A stretch of DNA of 13,076 nt from an uncultured Collinsella sp. Lineage in GTDB: Bacteria > Actinomycetota > Coriobacteriia > Coriobacteriales > Coriobacteriaceae. Shown here in pieces: positions 1 through 7,871 of the stretch; position 1 is the stretch's first letter, and every line of letters begins with the position of its first letter. The notes under the pieces were generated by a model, which saw nothing but the letters and a program-made list of their open reading frames with translations, ran no database searches and was not told where the DNA came from. The stretch is taken from positions 1 to 13,076 of the forward strand of contig CABRFW010000021.1 in assembly GCA_902470265.1 (NCBI GenBank), in the 5' to 3' direction. Both the position numbers and the translations under genes were made by a program.

Positions 1-409
1 GGCGCGCATCGCGATCGGCAATACGGTACGTATACGTACGGGAACGCGCGTCAAAACGTGCAGAAAAGCCTTTACGGGCCCTGTAGACCTCGTTTATGGC
101 GATATCTTTGGGCAGCAGGGCATCCATGGCCCTCAGCCACCTACGGCGCGTCAGGACAAGCTCAGCGTCCGTTACGGGCACACTAATGTACTGCGCCACC
201 GCATGCACGCCGGCATCGGTGCGCCCTGCGCACGTCAGGTCGATCGGACGGCGCAGGAGCGTCTCGATAGCTCGGCGCAGCTCGCCCGCAACCGTCGTCT
301 GGCCAGGCTGCTCGGCAAAGCCGCAATAGGAAGAGCCATCGTAGGCCACGCGGAAAACGAGCGTGGCGTCGAGCTCGGGAATCGAATTGAAATCAGACGG
401 CGCGGTCAT
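1..409 (-). CDS. truA: tRNA pseudouridine(38-40) synthase TruA, 3' part outside window
   Basis: This gene makes pseudouridine at positions 38-40 in the tRNA anticodon arm. About 136 N-terminal residues are visible; the rest lies beyond the left edge. Translating the minus strand from the ATG at 409 gives a start region FRVAYDGSSYCGF (about residues 19-31). It is followed by AGRTDAGVHA (residues 61-70), the TruA signature in which Asp65 is the catalytic aspartate. FSARFDARSRTYTYRI further on also fits the family. A GGAG ribosome-binding sequence lies 5 bases before the ATG. truA follows rplQ, a common arrangement in Gram-positives and Actinobacteria, but here a strong terminator (445-475) stands between them. 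Expression therefore depends on readthrough or on a promoter overlapping that terminator. The identification is secure; only the missing C-terminal part is unknown. Confidence 0.95.
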   Translation of the reverse strand, partial: MTAPSDFNSIPELDATLVFRVAYDGSSYCGFAEQPGQTTVAGELRRAIETLLRRPIDLTCAGRTDAGVHAVAQYISVPVTDAELVLTRRRWLRAMDALLPKDIAINEVYRARKGFSARFDARSRTYTYRIADRDAR

Positions 410-444
410 GGGCGCTCCCAACAAACAGGCAATGGCATTTCGAC

Positions 445-475
445 AAAAAAAGAGGGGTACGCGAACGTACCCCTC
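445..475 (-). terminator. Rho-independent terminator after rplQ
   Basis: Read on the minus strand, a perfect 10-bp stem (452-461 pairing with 466-475; GAGGGGTACG / CGTACCCCTC) encloses a TTCG tetraloop. Seven T follow at once (A run at 445-451 on the plus strand). It lies 26 bases past the rplQ stop codon and is the clear end of the ribosomal-protein block. Confidence 0.95.
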
Positions 476-501
476 GAATATAGCCTATGCAGACGGAATG
501 T

Positions 502-969
502 CTACTCAGCGGTCTCCTCAGCAGGAGCCTTCTCGACAGCCTCGACCTTCTTGGGAGCAGCGGCCTTCTTAGGGGCCGGAGCAGCCTTCTTGGCCTTAGG
601 CGTGCAAGGCTCGGTGACGAGCTCCATGATAACGATGGGAGCGTTGTCGCCCTTACGGTTACCGAGCTTCATGATGCGGGTGTAACCGCCGTTGCGGTCC
701 TGCCACATGCCCTGGGCAGCCTTGTCGAAGATCTCGGCAACGAGCTGCTTATCGCCGAGCTTGGCGATAGCCAGACGACGAGAGTGCAGGTCGCCCTTCT
801 TGGCCCAAGTGATGATCGGGTCGACGACCGAACGCAGCGCCTTAGCGCGGGTCTCGGTGGTCTTGATGCGGTCGTTCTCGAAGAGGGCCTTAGCAAGGCT
901 CTTCTTCATGGCCTTGGTGTGGCTCGCATCGGTGCCGAGCTTCAGGCCCTTCTTAACGTTGTGACGCAT
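502..969 (-). CDS. rplQ: 50S ribosomal protein L17
   Basis: L17 is a large-subunit protein near the peptide exit tunnel. The 155-residue product opens with MRHNVKKGLKLGTDASHTKA, close to the family's RHxxxxxxLgrxxxHRxAl signature, and residues 1-120 cover the usual L17 fold. Residues 121-155 are an extra tail rich in Ala, Lys, Pro and Glu (PKKAAAPKKVEAVEKAPAEE), longer than the roughly 120-residue family norm; similar low-complexity tails occur in actinobacterial L17. The ATG at 969 is preceded by GAGGAG about 9 bases upstream. It is the last gene before the terminator and lies 30 bases after rpoA, the standard rpoA-rplQ pair. Identification is firm. Confidence 0.97.
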   Translation of the reverse strand: MRHNVKKGLKLGTDASHTKAMKKSLAKALFENDRIKTTETRAKALRSVVDPIITWAKKGDLHSRRLAIAKLGDKQLVAEIFDKAAQGMWQDRNGGYTRIMKLGNRKGDNAPIVIMELVTEPCTPKAKKAAPAPKKAAAPKKVEAVEKAPAEETAE

Positions 970-999
970 GGTCTAGTTTCTCCTCAAATATGCGAAGCA

Positions 1000-1941
1000 T
1001 TAAGCCTTCAGGCTCAGGCCCATGGACTCAAGCTTGTCCTTCACTTCCTCGATCGACTTAACACCGAAGTTACGGATGTTGAGCAGATCGTTCTCCGAGA
1101 ACTCAACGAGCTGACGGACCGAGTGAATGCTGGCGCGCTTAAGGCAGTTGTAGGAACGGACGGAAAGGTCCAGATCCTCGATCTGCTTGTCCAGCTCGGC
1201 GTTGTCGTTGGTGACCTCGGGAGCGAAGATCGAAGCCTCCTCCTCGACCTCGGGGGTCTCGGCAAGGTTCATAAAGGCGGCCATATGCTGGTTGATGATA
1301 TTGGCAGCCTGGACCACGGCGTCGCGCGGGGCGATGGAGCCGTTGGTCTCGATCTCGAGGACAAGGCGGTCGTAGTCGGTGTGCTGACCGACACGGCAAG
1401 CCTCAACGAGCTTGGCGCAACGGGAAACCGGCGAGTACAGCGAGTCGACGTGGATCACACCGATGGGATCGTTGTCGCGCTTGTTGGCCTCGCCAGAAAC
1501 ATAGCCGCGGCCATAGCCGATGCGCATGCTCATGGTGAGATGGCCACCCTCGGTGAGCGTAGCGATGTGCTGCTCGGGGTTGACCAGCTCAAACTCGGAC
1601 GGAATAAAGAAGTCCGCACCGGTGACCTCGCAGGGGCCGTCAACCGAAATGGTGGCGGTCGCCTCGTCGGTCGTGCCGAGAGCCCTGAAGACAAGACCCT
1701 TGACATTCAGGACGATGTCGGTGACATCCTCGACCATGTTAGGGATGGTCATGAACTCGTGCTGCGCACCATCGATCTGAATAGCCTCGACGGCGGCACC
1801 CTCGAGCGAGGACAGAAGAACGCGACGAAGGGAGTTACCCAGCGTATCGCCGTAGCCACGCTCGAGCGGCTCGACGGAGACACGAGCAGACGTCTCGTTG
1901 ATCTCTTCGACCTGAACCTGAGGCCTAATGAATTCTGACAT
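1000..1941 (-). CDS. rpoA: DNA-directed RNA polymerase subunit alpha
   Basis: The alpha subunit dimerises to nucleate RNA polymerase assembly and contacts UP elements and activators. The product has 313 residues. The N-terminal domain (about 1-230) contains the dimer and assembly motif YGDTLGNSLRRVLLSS (residues 30-45). An acidic linker (EVEEEASIF, 231-239) leads to the C-terminal domain (about 250-313) with DLSVRSYNCLKRA. Arg262 there corresponds to the DNA-contacting Arg265 of the E. coli protein. The helix-hairpin-helix stretch LLNIRNFGVKSIEEVKDKL closes the domain. The chain ends soon after GLSLKA and lacks a longer tail. The start ATG has a good GAGGAGG site. It sits between rpsD and rplQ as in the classical alpha operon. 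Identification is certain. Confidence 0.98.
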   Translation of the reverse strand: MSEFIRPQVQVEEINETSARVSVEPLERGYGDTLGNSLRRVLLSSLEGAAVEAIQIDGAQHEFMTIPNMVEDVTDIVLNVKGLVFRALGTTDEATATISVDGPCEVTGADFFIPSEFELVNPEQHIATLTEGGHLTMSMRIGYGRGYVSGEANKRDNDPIGVIHVDSLYSPVSRCAKLVEACRVGQHTDYDRLVLEIETNGSIAPRDAVVQAANIINQHMAAFMNLAETPEVEEEASIFAPEVTNDNAELDKQIEDLDLSVRSYNCLKRASIHSVRQLVEFSENDLLNIRNFGVKSIEEVKDKLESMGLSLKA

Positions 1942-1973
1942 GTATTACCTCCAGCCTCAGCAGCCCGGATGGA

Positions 1974-2570
1974 CTACTTAGAGTAGAGCTCGACGATGAG
2001 CTGCTCGTTGATATCACCGCTGATCTGCTCACGCGTCGGCAGAGCGAGCACGTTACCAGACAGCTTCTCGATATCGACCTCGAGCCAGCCAGGGACCTCA
2101 AAGCGCTCGGAGGAAATCAGGGCCTCCTTGATGGGGAGGAGGTCACGGAACTTCTCGCCGACAGCGACGACGTCGCCGGCCTTGACGCGGTAGGACGGGA
2201 TGTCCACGCGCTTGCCGTTCACGGTGAAGTGACCGTGACGGACGGACTGACGAGCCTCTTTGCGGGTGCGGGCGAAGCCAAGACGGAAGACGACGTTGTC
2301 GAGGCGAGACTCAAGGATGATCATGAGGTTCTCACCGGTGACGCCGTTCATCTTGCGGGCCTTGTTGAAGTAGCCGTGGAACTGCTTCTCCAGAACGCCA
2401 TAGATGAACTTGACCTTCTGCTTCTCGCGCAGCTGCATGCCGTACTCAGATTCCTTGCGACGGCGCTTGGGCTGACGGATAGATTCCTTCTTGCTGCTGT
2501 AACCGAGCTCAGCGGGATCGATCCCGAGCTGACGGCAGCGCTTAAGAACAGGAGTCCTGTCGATTGCCAT
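1974..2570 (-). CDS. rpsD: 30S ribosomal protein S4
   Basis: S4 is a primary 16S rRNA binder that starts 30S assembly, and in E. coli it represses its own operon. The 198-residue product contains the S4 RNA-binding domain LESRLDNVVFRLGFARTRKEARQ (about 87-109), followed by HGHFTVNGKRVDIPSYRVK. The N-terminal region has only one cysteine (Cys12), so this is the zinc-free form of S4; zinc-type S4 has a four-cysteine knuckle there. It lies 19 bases after rpsK and 32 bases before rpoA. This matches the E. coli and actinobacterial order, and differs from Bacillus, where rpsD is elsewhere. The ATG at 2570 is preceded by AAAGGAT. Identification is firm; whether it regulates this operon is not shown by the sequence. 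Confidence 0.98.
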   Translation of the reverse strand: MAIDRTPVLKRCRQLGIDPAELGYSSKKESIRQPKRRRKESEYGMQLREKQKVKFIYGVLEKQFHGYFNKARKMNGVTGENLMIILESRLDNVVFRLGFARTRKEARQSVRHGHFTVNGKRVDIPSYRVKAGDVVAVGEKFRDLLPIKEALISSERFEVPGWLEVDIEKLSGNVLALPTREQISGDINEQLIVELYSK

Positions 2571-2589
2571 ATTGATACGATCCTTTCAG

Positions 2590-2994
2590 TTACACGCGGC
2601 GACGCTTCTTGGGGCGGCAGCCGTTGTGCGGAATGGGGGTCTTGTCCTGGATGCTCGAGACCTCGAGGCCAGCAGCCTGGAGGGAGCGGATGGCGGTCTC
2701 ACGACCGGAGCCGGGGCCCTTGACGAAGACGGAAACCTTCTTCATACCGTGCTCCATGGCCTGCTTGGCAGCAGCCTCGGCAGCCATCTGGGCAGCGAAC
2801 GGCGTGGACTTACGGGAGCCCTTGAAGCCCACCTGGCCAGCCGACTTCCAGGAAATGACGTTGCCCTGGGGATCGGTGATCGAAACGATCGTGTTGTTGA
2901 ACGTAGAACGAATGTGAGCCTGGCCCACGGAAATGTTCTTACGGTCCGCGCGCTTCAGACGGGCAGCGCGAACGTTCTTCTTAGCAGTAGCCAT
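2590..2994 (-). CDS. rpsK: 30S ribosomal protein S11
   Basis: S11 lies on the 30S platform next to the Shine-Dalgarno helix. The 134-residue product has the expected basic N-terminus and the core [20 protein letters not shown]. It also has [19 protein letters not shown] and the highly conserved C-terminal end [16 protein letters not shown]. The length is typical for the family. It starts 14 bases after rpsM and ends 19 bases before rpsD. No anomalies are seen in the reading frame. Confidence 0.98.
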   Translation of the reverse strand: MATAKKNVRAARLKRADRKNISVGQAHIRSTFNNTIVSITDPQGNVISWKSAGQVGFKGSRKSTPFAAQMAAEAAAKQAMEHGMKKVSVFVKGPGSGRETAIRSLQAAGLEVSSIQDKTPIPHNGCRPKKRRRV

Positions 2995-3008
2995 CTATCT
3001 AGCGCTCC

Positions 3009-3383
3009 TTATTTCTTCTTCTTAGCACCGATCTGACGCTTCGGGCCCTTGCGGGTACGAGCGTTAGTGTGGGTGCGCTGGCCGCGGACCGGGAGGCCCT
3101 TGCGGTGACGAAGGCCGCGGTTGCAGCCGATGTCCATAAGGCGCTTGACGTTCTGGTTGCGCTCACGGCGGAGATCGCCCTCAACCATGATCTGGTTCTT
3201 ATCGATATAATCGCGGATGGCGTTAACCTCATCCTCGGTGAGGTCCTTAACGCGCGTATCCACGTTAACGTTGCACTCGACGCAAATCTTCGTCGCAGTG
3301 GTGCGGCCGATGCCGTAAATGTAGGTCAGACCGATCTCAACGCGCTTCTCACGCGGGAGGTCGACACCATTAATACGGGCCAA
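3009..3383 (-). CDS. rpsM: 30S ribosomal protein S13 (TTG start)
   Basis: S13 sits in the 30S head and contacts the P-site tRNA and the 50S subunit. The 124-residue product begins [20 protein letters not shown], the family N-terminus. It has the helix-hairpin-helix stretch [12 protein letters not shown] and ends [20 protein letters not shown] plus a lysine tail. The family start aligns with a TTG at 3383, preceded by GAGGAGA about 5 bases upstream. No in-frame ATG or GTG gives the conserved N-terminus, so TTG is chosen with good confidence. A TTG start on a highly expressed ribosomal gene is unusual and may tune its output. It follows rpmJ after 14 bases. Confidence 0.97.
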   Translation of the reverse strand: MARINGVDLPREKRVEIGLTYIYGIGRTTATKICVECNVNVDTRVKDLTEDEVNAIRDYIDKNQIMVEGDLRRERNQNVKRLMDIGCNRGLRHRKGLPVRGQRTHTNARTRKGPKRQIGAKKKK

Positions 3384-3397
3384 CGTAGTCTCCTCTC

Positions 3398-3511
3398 TTA
3401 ACCCTGACGCTGCTTATGACGGGGGTTCTCGCAAATGACGAGGACCTTGCCATGGCGCCTAATGATTTTGCACTTATCGCACATCTTCTTGACCGAAGGA
3501 CGTACCTTCAT
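3398..3511 (-). CDS. rpmJ: 50S ribosomal protein L36 (zinc-binding form)
   Basis: L36 is the smallest large-subunit protein. Minus-strand translation from the ATG at 3511 to a TAA at 3398-3400 gives 37 residues, starting [19 protein letters not shown] and ending PRHKQRQG. Cys11, Cys14, Cys27 and His32 form the zinc site of the C+ type L36. AAAGGAAG lies just upstream of the start as the ribosome-binding sequence. It is placed between infA and rpsM as in most Gram-positives and Actinobacteria. It is followed after 8 bases by the rpsM Shine-Dalgarno region. Identification is certain despite the small size. Confidence 0.97.
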   Translation of the reverse strand: MKVRPSVKKMCDKCKIIRRHGKVLVICENPRHKQRQG

Positions 3512-3560
3512 CGTTCTTCCTTTCGGTAGCGCTCAAACTACTTCCCTACTATCTACTCGC

Positions 3561-3636
3561 CCAGCCGCAGGCGTTTAAAACTATGGCTGGTCTTCACACA
3601 CAATCCGACCGTAGGTTGAGCTAAGCCTGCAGTCGG
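3561..3636 (-). other. infA-rpmJ spacer with two possible hairpins
   Basis: The 150-base gap between infA and rpmJ (3512-3661) is the longest within the operon and contains no credible gene. It holds two inverted repeats. One is a 6-bp stem CCAGCC/GGCTGG (3561-3566 with 3585-3590, 18-base loop). The other is a 5-bp stem CCGAC/GTCGG (3605-3609 with 3632-3636) with an inner AGG/CCT pair. Neither is followed by a T run on the minus strand, so they are not standard terminators. A role in mRNA processing or translational control of rpmJ is conjecture. Confidence 0.4.
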
Positions 3637-3661
3637 AAATGGAGTGCGTGTATGCGTGCCG

Positions 3662-3880
3662 CTATTTGTAGCGATAGGTGATGCGGCCGCGGGTCAGGTC
3701 GTACGGGGAAAGCTCCACGACAACCCTGTCACCGGGGAGAATACGGATGTAATTCATTCGGATCTTGCCAGAAATGTTGCACAGAACCGAATGACCGTTC
3801 TCGAGCTCGACCTTAAACATGGCGTTGGGCAACGGTTCCTTTACCGTACCCTCGAGCTCAATTGCGTCTTCCTTCTTCAC
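3662..3880 (-). CDS. infA: translation initiation factor IF-1 (GTG start)
   Basis: IF-1 binds the 30S A site during initiation. It is a single OB-fold S1-like domain, clear here from [40 protein letters not shown] and the end [15 protein letters not shown]. Starting at the GTG at 3880 gives exactly 72 residues beginning MKKEDAIE, the usual IF-1 length and N-terminus. The open frame also allows a TTG at 3886, two codons longer. Its spacing to the weak GAGAAAG site is slightly better, so the start is not fully settled. An ATG at 3890 is out of frame. The gene lies 104 bases after map, with a candidate internal promoter in the gap. Confidence 0.95.
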   Translation of the reverse strand: MKKEDAIELEGTVKEPLPNAMFKVELENGHSVLCNISGKIRMNYIRILPGDRVVVELSPYDLTRGRITYRYK

Positions 3881-3919
3881 AAGCAATCATCTTTCTCTAG
3901 AAAACGACAGCGATTGAGT

Positions 3920-3948
3920 ATTCTACAACACGTATGCACGCATCGTAA
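3920..3948 (-). promoter_or_regulatory. candidate promoter upstream of infA
   Basis: On the minus strand TTACGA (3943-3948) and TAGAAT (3920-3925) are spaced by 17 bases. The -10 box matches TATAAT at 5 of 6 positions; the -35 box is weak. It lies about 40 bases before the infA start, in the AT-richer map-infA gap. It would allow IF-1, L36 and the alpha-operon genes to be made independently of the spc block. This is a pattern match only. Confidence 0.4.
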
Positions 3949-3984
3949 TAACTTCGTAATGGCTCCACAACTAAGTGGAACTTG

Positions 3985-4773
3985 TTACATTTCTCCGCCT
4001 TGGAGGGAGCACCAAGCACCTTGGGCATCCGTGGTGAGAATCACCGGACCATCATTGGTAATGGCGACGGTGTTCTCGTAGTGCGCGGCGGGCAGGTGAT
4101 CGTTGGTCGTAACAATCCAACCGTCGGAGCCCGTGCTCACATGGTTGGAACCCATCGTAACCATCGGCTCGATGGCAATGACCATGCCGGCCTGGAGGCG
4201 AACGCCCCTCCCCTTCTTTCCATAGTTAGGAACGTTGGGGTCCTCGTGCATCACGCGGCCAATGCCATGGCCTACATAATCACGAAGCACACCGTAACCG
4301 TGAGACTCGGCGAGGGACTGAACGGCATAACCGACGTCCCCGATATGGTTACCGGGAACAGCCTGCTCGATGGCAGCCTTAAGGCAATCGCGCGTGACCT
4401 CGCACAAAGCCTTGGCTTCGGGCGTGGGGGTGCCGACGAAAAACGTCCAAGCGTTATCGCCGACCCAACCGTCGACAACGGCTCCCGTATCGATGGAGAT
4501 GATATCGCCATCGCGCAGGATCATGTCGGGGTTGGGAATACCGTGGACCACGGCATCGTTGATCGATGCGCAAATGGTCCCCGGGAACCCGCCGTAACCC
4601 TTAAAGGCCGGGGTGCCGCCATGCATGCGGATAATCTGCTCCGCGAGCTGATCGAGCTCAAAGGTGGAAACGCCGGGGCGCACCATGGCTCCAACGTGGC
4701 GGAGCGCCATCTTAGATAGCGCTCCTGCCTTCTTCATCTGCTCGATTTGCGTTGCAGACTTAATCTTGATCAT
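3985..4773 (-). CDS. map: type I methionine aminopeptidase
   Basis: This enzyme removes the initiator methionine from nascent proteins. The 262-residue product has the pita-bread fold with all five metal ligands: Asp95 (SIDTG), Asp106 (VGDNAWT), His169 (VGHGIG), Glu202 (IEPM) and Glu233 (HYENT). His77 (VVHGIP) is the conserved active-site histidine. The length and absence of an N-terminal extension fit the standard bacterial type Ia enzyme. Its ATG overlaps the adk TGA in an ATGA arrangement (4770-4773), so translation is probably coupled to adk. The secY-adk-map-infA order is the common Gram-positive and actinobacterial one. Identification is certain. Confidence 0.97.
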   Translation of the reverse strand: MIKIKSATQIEQMKKAGALSKMALRHVGAMVRPGVSTFELDQLAEQIIRMHGGTPAFKGYGGFPGTICASINDAVVHGIPNPDMILRDGDIISIDTGAVVDGWVGDNAWTFFVGTPTPEAKALCEVTRDCLKAAIEQAVPGNHIGDVGYAVQSLAESHGYGVLRDYVGHGIGRVMHEDPNVPNYGKKGRGVRLQAGMVIAIEPMVTMGSNHVSTGSDGWIVTTNDHLPAAHYENTVAITNDGPVILTTDAQGAWCSLQGGEM

Positions 4774-5396
4774 AGACCGAGAGCCTCTTTGACATCCCCG
4801 TACACGGTCTCGCGAGCCTGGTCACCGTTGACCGACTTGAGCAGACCCTGGCCACGATAGTAGTCGACGAGCGGGCTCGTGGACTTCTCGTAGACGTCGA
4901 GACGGTTCTTGATGGTCTCGGGCTTGTCGTCGTCGCGCTGATACATCTCGCCGCCACACTTGGGGCAGGTAGCATCGGCAGCGGTGCCGGTGTAACCGCA
5001 TGCGCGGCAAGTGCGACGCGAAGACAGACGATCGATAATGACCTCGGGGGCCACATCGACCAGAAGGGCGCAGTCGATCTCGCGACCCATGGCGGAGAGC
5101 TCGGAATCGAGCGTCACAGCCTGGGCGGTGTTGCGCGGGAAGCCGTCGAGGATGAAGCCCTGCTGGGCGTCATCGGCGGCAAGGCGCTCCTTGACAAGGT
5201 CGATCACGAGCTGGTCGGGAACGAGCTCGCCAGCGTCCATGTACTTCTTAGCCTGAATACCAAGCTCGGTGCCACCCTTGACGGCAGCACGCAGCAGGTC
5301 GCCCGTGGAAATGTGGGCGACGCCAAACTCGGCGACGAGCTCCTGTGCGACGGTGCCCTTACCGGCACCCGGAGCTCCGAGCAATACGAGGTTCAT
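4770..5396 (-). CDS. adk: adenylate kinase (zinc-LID type)
   Basis: This enzyme interconverts ATP plus AMP and two ADP. From the ATG at 5396 the product has 208 residues and begins MNLVLLGAPGAGKGTVAQ, with the P-loop GAPGAGKGT at residues 7-15. The AMP-binding site follows as HISTGDLLRAAV, then GFILDGFPRN. The long LID carries a Cys-X2-Cys ... Cys-X2-Cys zinc site (TCRACGY ... TCPKCGG), as in many Gram-positives. The open frame extends two codons upstream to a TTG at 5402. GAGGAGG stands 7 bases before the ATG but only 1 base before that TTG, so the ATG is preferred. It ends in a 4-base overlap with map and starts 18 bases after secY. Confidence 0.97.
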   Translation of the reverse strand: MNLVLLGAPGAGKGTVAQELVAEFGVAHISTGDLLRAAVKGGTELGIQAKKYMDAGELVPDQLVIDLVKERLAADDAQQGFILDGFPRNTAQAVTLDSELSAMGREIDCALLVDVAPEVIIDRLSSRRTCRACGYTGTAADATCPKCGGEMYQRDDDKPETIKNRLDVYEKSTSPLVDYYRGQGLLKSVNGDQARETVYGDVKEALGL

Positions 5397-5414
5397 GAGC
5401 AATCCTCCTCTAGC

Positions 5415-6701
5415 CTATTTAAAGAATCCATCGTAATCATACATCTTGATCTGGCCTTCGAGCTTATCGACCGTGTCGAGCACGACGCCGACCATGATGA
5501 GGATGGACGTGCCGCCAAATGCCTGGATCAGATGGTTACCCGTGAAGGAGAAGATGATCGAAGGCACGATGGCGATGAGCGCCAAAAAGACAGCGCTGGG
5601 AAGCGTGATCTTGTTGAGCGCGTTCTTGATGTAGGCCGCGGTAGCCCTACCCGGACGCACGCCCGGAATAAAGCCGCCCTGCTTCTTAAGGTTATCGGCC
5701 GTGTCATCGGGGTTGAACACCATGGAGGTGTAGAAGTACGCGAAGAACACGATGAGGACAACGTTAAGCACCCAGTTGAGCCAACCGGTCGAAAGCGCGG
5801 AGGCAACTGCCTGAATCCAGCCGATGCCGGGGAAGAACACGGCAATCTGAGCCGGGAAGTACAGCAGCGCCGAAGCGAAGATGATCGGCACGACACCCGC
5901 GGTGTTGACCTTGATGGGCAGGTAGGTGGTCTGGCCACCCATCATGCGACGGCCCACGACGCGCTTAGCGTAGGAGACCGGGATGCGGCGCTGGCCGCGC
6001 TCAAGGAAAACAATCAGCGGGATAACCAGCAGGATGATGGCGCAGATGATCACCATGGTGATGATGCCACCGGCATTGCCCTCGGTGCTGGAGAAGATAG
6101 CCTGCGGCAGACCGGCCATGATGTTCGCGAAGATGATCAGCGACATGCCATTGCCGATACCGCGCTGGGTGATGAGCTCACCAATCCACATGATCAGCAT
6201 GGCGCCCGCGGTGAGCGTACCGACGATCATGAGGTCGAAGATGATCTCGGGAGCGCCGGCGCCATTGAAGCTGATGCCGAAGCTCTTAAAGAGGAAGAGG
6301 TAACCCACGGAGTTGAGGATTGCCAGAGCCAGGGTGAGGTAACGCGAATACTGCGTAATCTTGGTCTGACCGACCTCGCCCTCGCGGGCAAGCTCATGCA
6401 GGGAAGGCACGACGGCCTGGAGCATCTGGAGGATGATCGAGCTGGTGATGTAAGGCATGATGCCCAGCGAAAACACCGACACATAGCTCAACGCGCCGCC
6501 AGAGAAAAGATTCAGGAGGGCCATAGCACCTGCGGCGACCGAATTGTTATCGGTCGAGAAAAGGCCCAGCATCCCCTGGAAGGGAATGCCGGGCACAGGA
6601 ACGTGCGCACCAATGCGGTACACGACGAGCATAGCTATGGTAAAAAGAATCTTTTCGCGCAATTCTTTGATGCGGAAAGCATTCTTAAGACCATTTAGCA
6701 C
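5415..6701 (-). CDS. secY: preprotein translocase subunit SecY (GTG start)
   Basis: SecY is the membrane channel of the Sec translocon. The 428-residue product shows about ten hydrophobic membrane segments. It has family motifs such as [14 protein letters not shown] in and after the first segment, [18 protein letters not shown], and the cytosolic loop [36 protein letters not shown] lies in the loop that contacts SecA and the ribosome. The start that gives the conserved [10 protein letters not shown] is the GTG at 6701, inside the end of rplO. The two frames overlap by 7 bases (GTGCTAA), so translation is probably coupled to L15 synthesis. The nearby ATG at 6694 is out of frame. Identification is certain. 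Confidence 0.97.
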   Translation of the reverse strand: MLNGLKNAFRIKELREKILFTIAMLVVYRIGAHVPVPGIPFQGMLGLFSTDNNSVAAGAMALLNLFSGGALSYVSVFSLGIMPYITSSIILQMLQAVVPSLHELAREGEVGQTKITQYSRYLTLALAILNSVGYLFLFKSFGISFNGAGAPEIIFDLMIVGTLTAGAMLIMWIGELITQRGIGNGMSLIIFANIMAGLPQAIFSSTEGNAGGIITMVIICAIILLVIPLIVFLERGQRRIPVSYAKRVVGRRMMGGQTTYLPIKVNTAGVVPIIFASALLYFPAQIAVFFPGIGWIQAVASALSTGWLNWVLNVVLIVFFAYFYTSMVFNPDDTADNLKKQGGFIPGVRPGRATAAYIKNALNKITLPSAVFLALIAIVPSIIFSFTGNHLIQAFGGTSILIMVGVVLDTVDKLEGQIKMYDYDGFFK

Positions 6702-7144
6702 GGCAGCTCGACCTTTCCGCCGGCGGCCTCGATCTTGGCCTGCGCAGAAGCGCTGACCTTGTCGACCTTGACCGTGAACTTCTTGGTGAGCTCACCATTG
6801 CCGAGCACCTTGACGGGCTCGAACTCGCTCTTGGTGATGCGAGCGGCCTTAAGAGCGGCACCGTCGATCACAGCGCCGTCCTCGAACTTACGCTCGAGAC
6901 GCTCAACGTTAACAGCGGTGTACTCGATACGACGGGGGTTACGGAAGCCCGGAAGCTTGGGCAGGCGCATAGCCAGCGGAGTCTGGCCACCCTCGAAGCC
7001 GGCACCCTTGGTGCCGCCAGAGCGGGAACCCTGGCCCTTCTGGCCGCGGCCAGAAGTGGTGCCGTGACCCGAAGAATTGCCACGGCCGACGCGCTTGCGG
7101 TTCTTGGTGGAACCGGGCGCGGGAGTAAGATCGTGAAGCTGCAT
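6695..7144 (-). CDS. rplO: 50S ribosomal protein L15
   Basis: L15 is a late-assembly protein of the large subunit. The 149-residue product has the glycine- and arginine-rich N-terminal arm [20 protein letters not shown] followed by [40 protein letters not shown] comes next, and the C-terminal domain ends [20 protein letters not shown] plus VELPC. The length is typical. It starts 3 bases after rpmD and its end overlaps the secY start by 7 bases. No anomalies are seen. Confidence 0.98.
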   Translation of the reverse strand: MQLHDLTPAPGSTKNRKRVGRGNSSGHGTTSGRGQKGQGSRSGGTKGAGFEGGQTPLAMRLPKLPGFRNPRRIEYTAVNVERLERKFEDGAVIDGAALKAARITKSEFEPVKVLGNGELTKKFTVKVDKVSASAQAKIEAAGGKVELPC

Positions 7145-7147
7145 TTG

Positions 7148-7330
7148 CTACTCCTCTACAATCTCGACAAGGTGCTTGACCTTGAAGATCATGCCGCGGA
7201 CGGACTCGTTGTCAGCAATCTCGCGAACCTCGCGGATCCTGTGGAGACCGAGGGCACGGACAGTACGGACCTGGTCCTGCTTGCAACCGTTGGTGCTGCG
7301 GACCTGCTTGATCTTGATGGTGTCAGCCAT
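7148..7330 (-). CDS. rpmD: 50S ribosomal protein L30
   Basis: L30 is a small large-subunit protein. The 60-residue product contains IKQVRSTNGCKQDQVRTVRA and LGLHRIREVREIADNESVRG, matching the L30 pattern of a first beta strand, a helix and the GLxxxxxxV turn. It ends with KVKHLVEIVEE. It lies 2 bases after rpsE and 3 bases before rplO, the universal spc order. The length is normal for bacterial L30. Identification is firm from sequence and context. Confidence 0.97.
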   Translation of the reverse strand: MADTIKIKQVRSTNGCKQDQVRTVRALGLHRIREVREIADNESVRGMIFKVKHLVEIVEE

Positions 7331-7332
7331 GC

Positions 7333-7857
7333 TTAGTTCTCCTTACCGACGAACATCTCGGAGACCGTCAGGCCACGGCGAGCCGCGACGTCCTCAGGGC
7401 TGGAGAGCTCCTTGAGGCCCTCGACGGCAGCCTTGATGATGTTGAGGCCGTTGTCGGTACCGAGGGACTTGGACAGGACGTTCTTGATGCCAGCAAGCTC
7501 GAAGAGGGGACGCACAGCGCCGCCGGCGATAACGCCGGTACCCTCGACAGCGGGCTTGATGATGATGCGGCCGGCACCAAAGTGGCCGAGAACCTCGTGC
7601 GGGATGGTGCCCTGCTCGGTCACCGGCACGTGGAACATGTTCTTCTTGGCATCGAGAGACGCCTTGGAGATGGCCATGGGCACCTCAGCGGACTTGCCCA
7701 TGCCAACGCCGACGTTGCCCTTGCCGTCGCCAACGACGACGAGAGCGACGAGGCTCATGCGACGACCACCCTTGACGGTCTTCGACACGCGGTTGATGTA
7801 AACGACGCGCTCCTCGAACTCGGAGGCCTCGCGCTGCTGCTTCTGATTACGAGCCAT
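7333..7857 (-). CDS. rpsE: 30S ribosomal protein S5
   Basis: S5 helps set decoding accuracy and lines the mRNA entry path. The 174-residue product has the N-terminal double-stranded RNA-binding-like domain, with the loop [20 protein letters not shown] (residues about 23-42). That loop is where spectinomycin-resistance changes occur in other bacteria. [20 protein letters not shown] follows, and the C-terminal domain has [19 protein letters not shown]. The region corresponding to the spectinomycin loop looks wild type (TVKGGRR), with no deletion. It is 14 bases after rplR and 2 bases before rpmD. Confidence 0.98.
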   Translation of the reverse strand: MARNQKQQREASEFEERVVYINRVSKTVKGGRRMSLVALVVVGDGKGNVGVGMGKSAEVPMAISKASLDAKKNMFHVPVTEQGTIPHEVLGHFGAGRIIIKPAVEGTGVIAGGAVRPLFELAGIKNVLSKSLGTDNGLNIIKAAVEGLKELSSPEDVAARRGLTVSEMFVGKEN

Positions 7858-7871
7858 GTGCTACATACCTC

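Noticed and set aside
487..1938. 483-codon plus-strand open frame opposite rplQ and rpoA
   Set aside because: It lies antisense to two certain genes. Long antisense frames arise from the strong GC-biased codon use of ribosomal genes, and the translation shows no recognisable domain.
3964..3979. TCCAC/GTGGA repeat after map as a terminator
   Set aside because: It has a 5-bp stem with no T run after it on the minus strand, and the downstream genes belong to the same block.
5313..6698. 461-codon plus-strand open frame opposite adk and secY
   Set aside because: It is antisense to secY and rich in His, Asp and Glu, as expected when hydrophobic codons are read in reverse. No family resemblance is seen.
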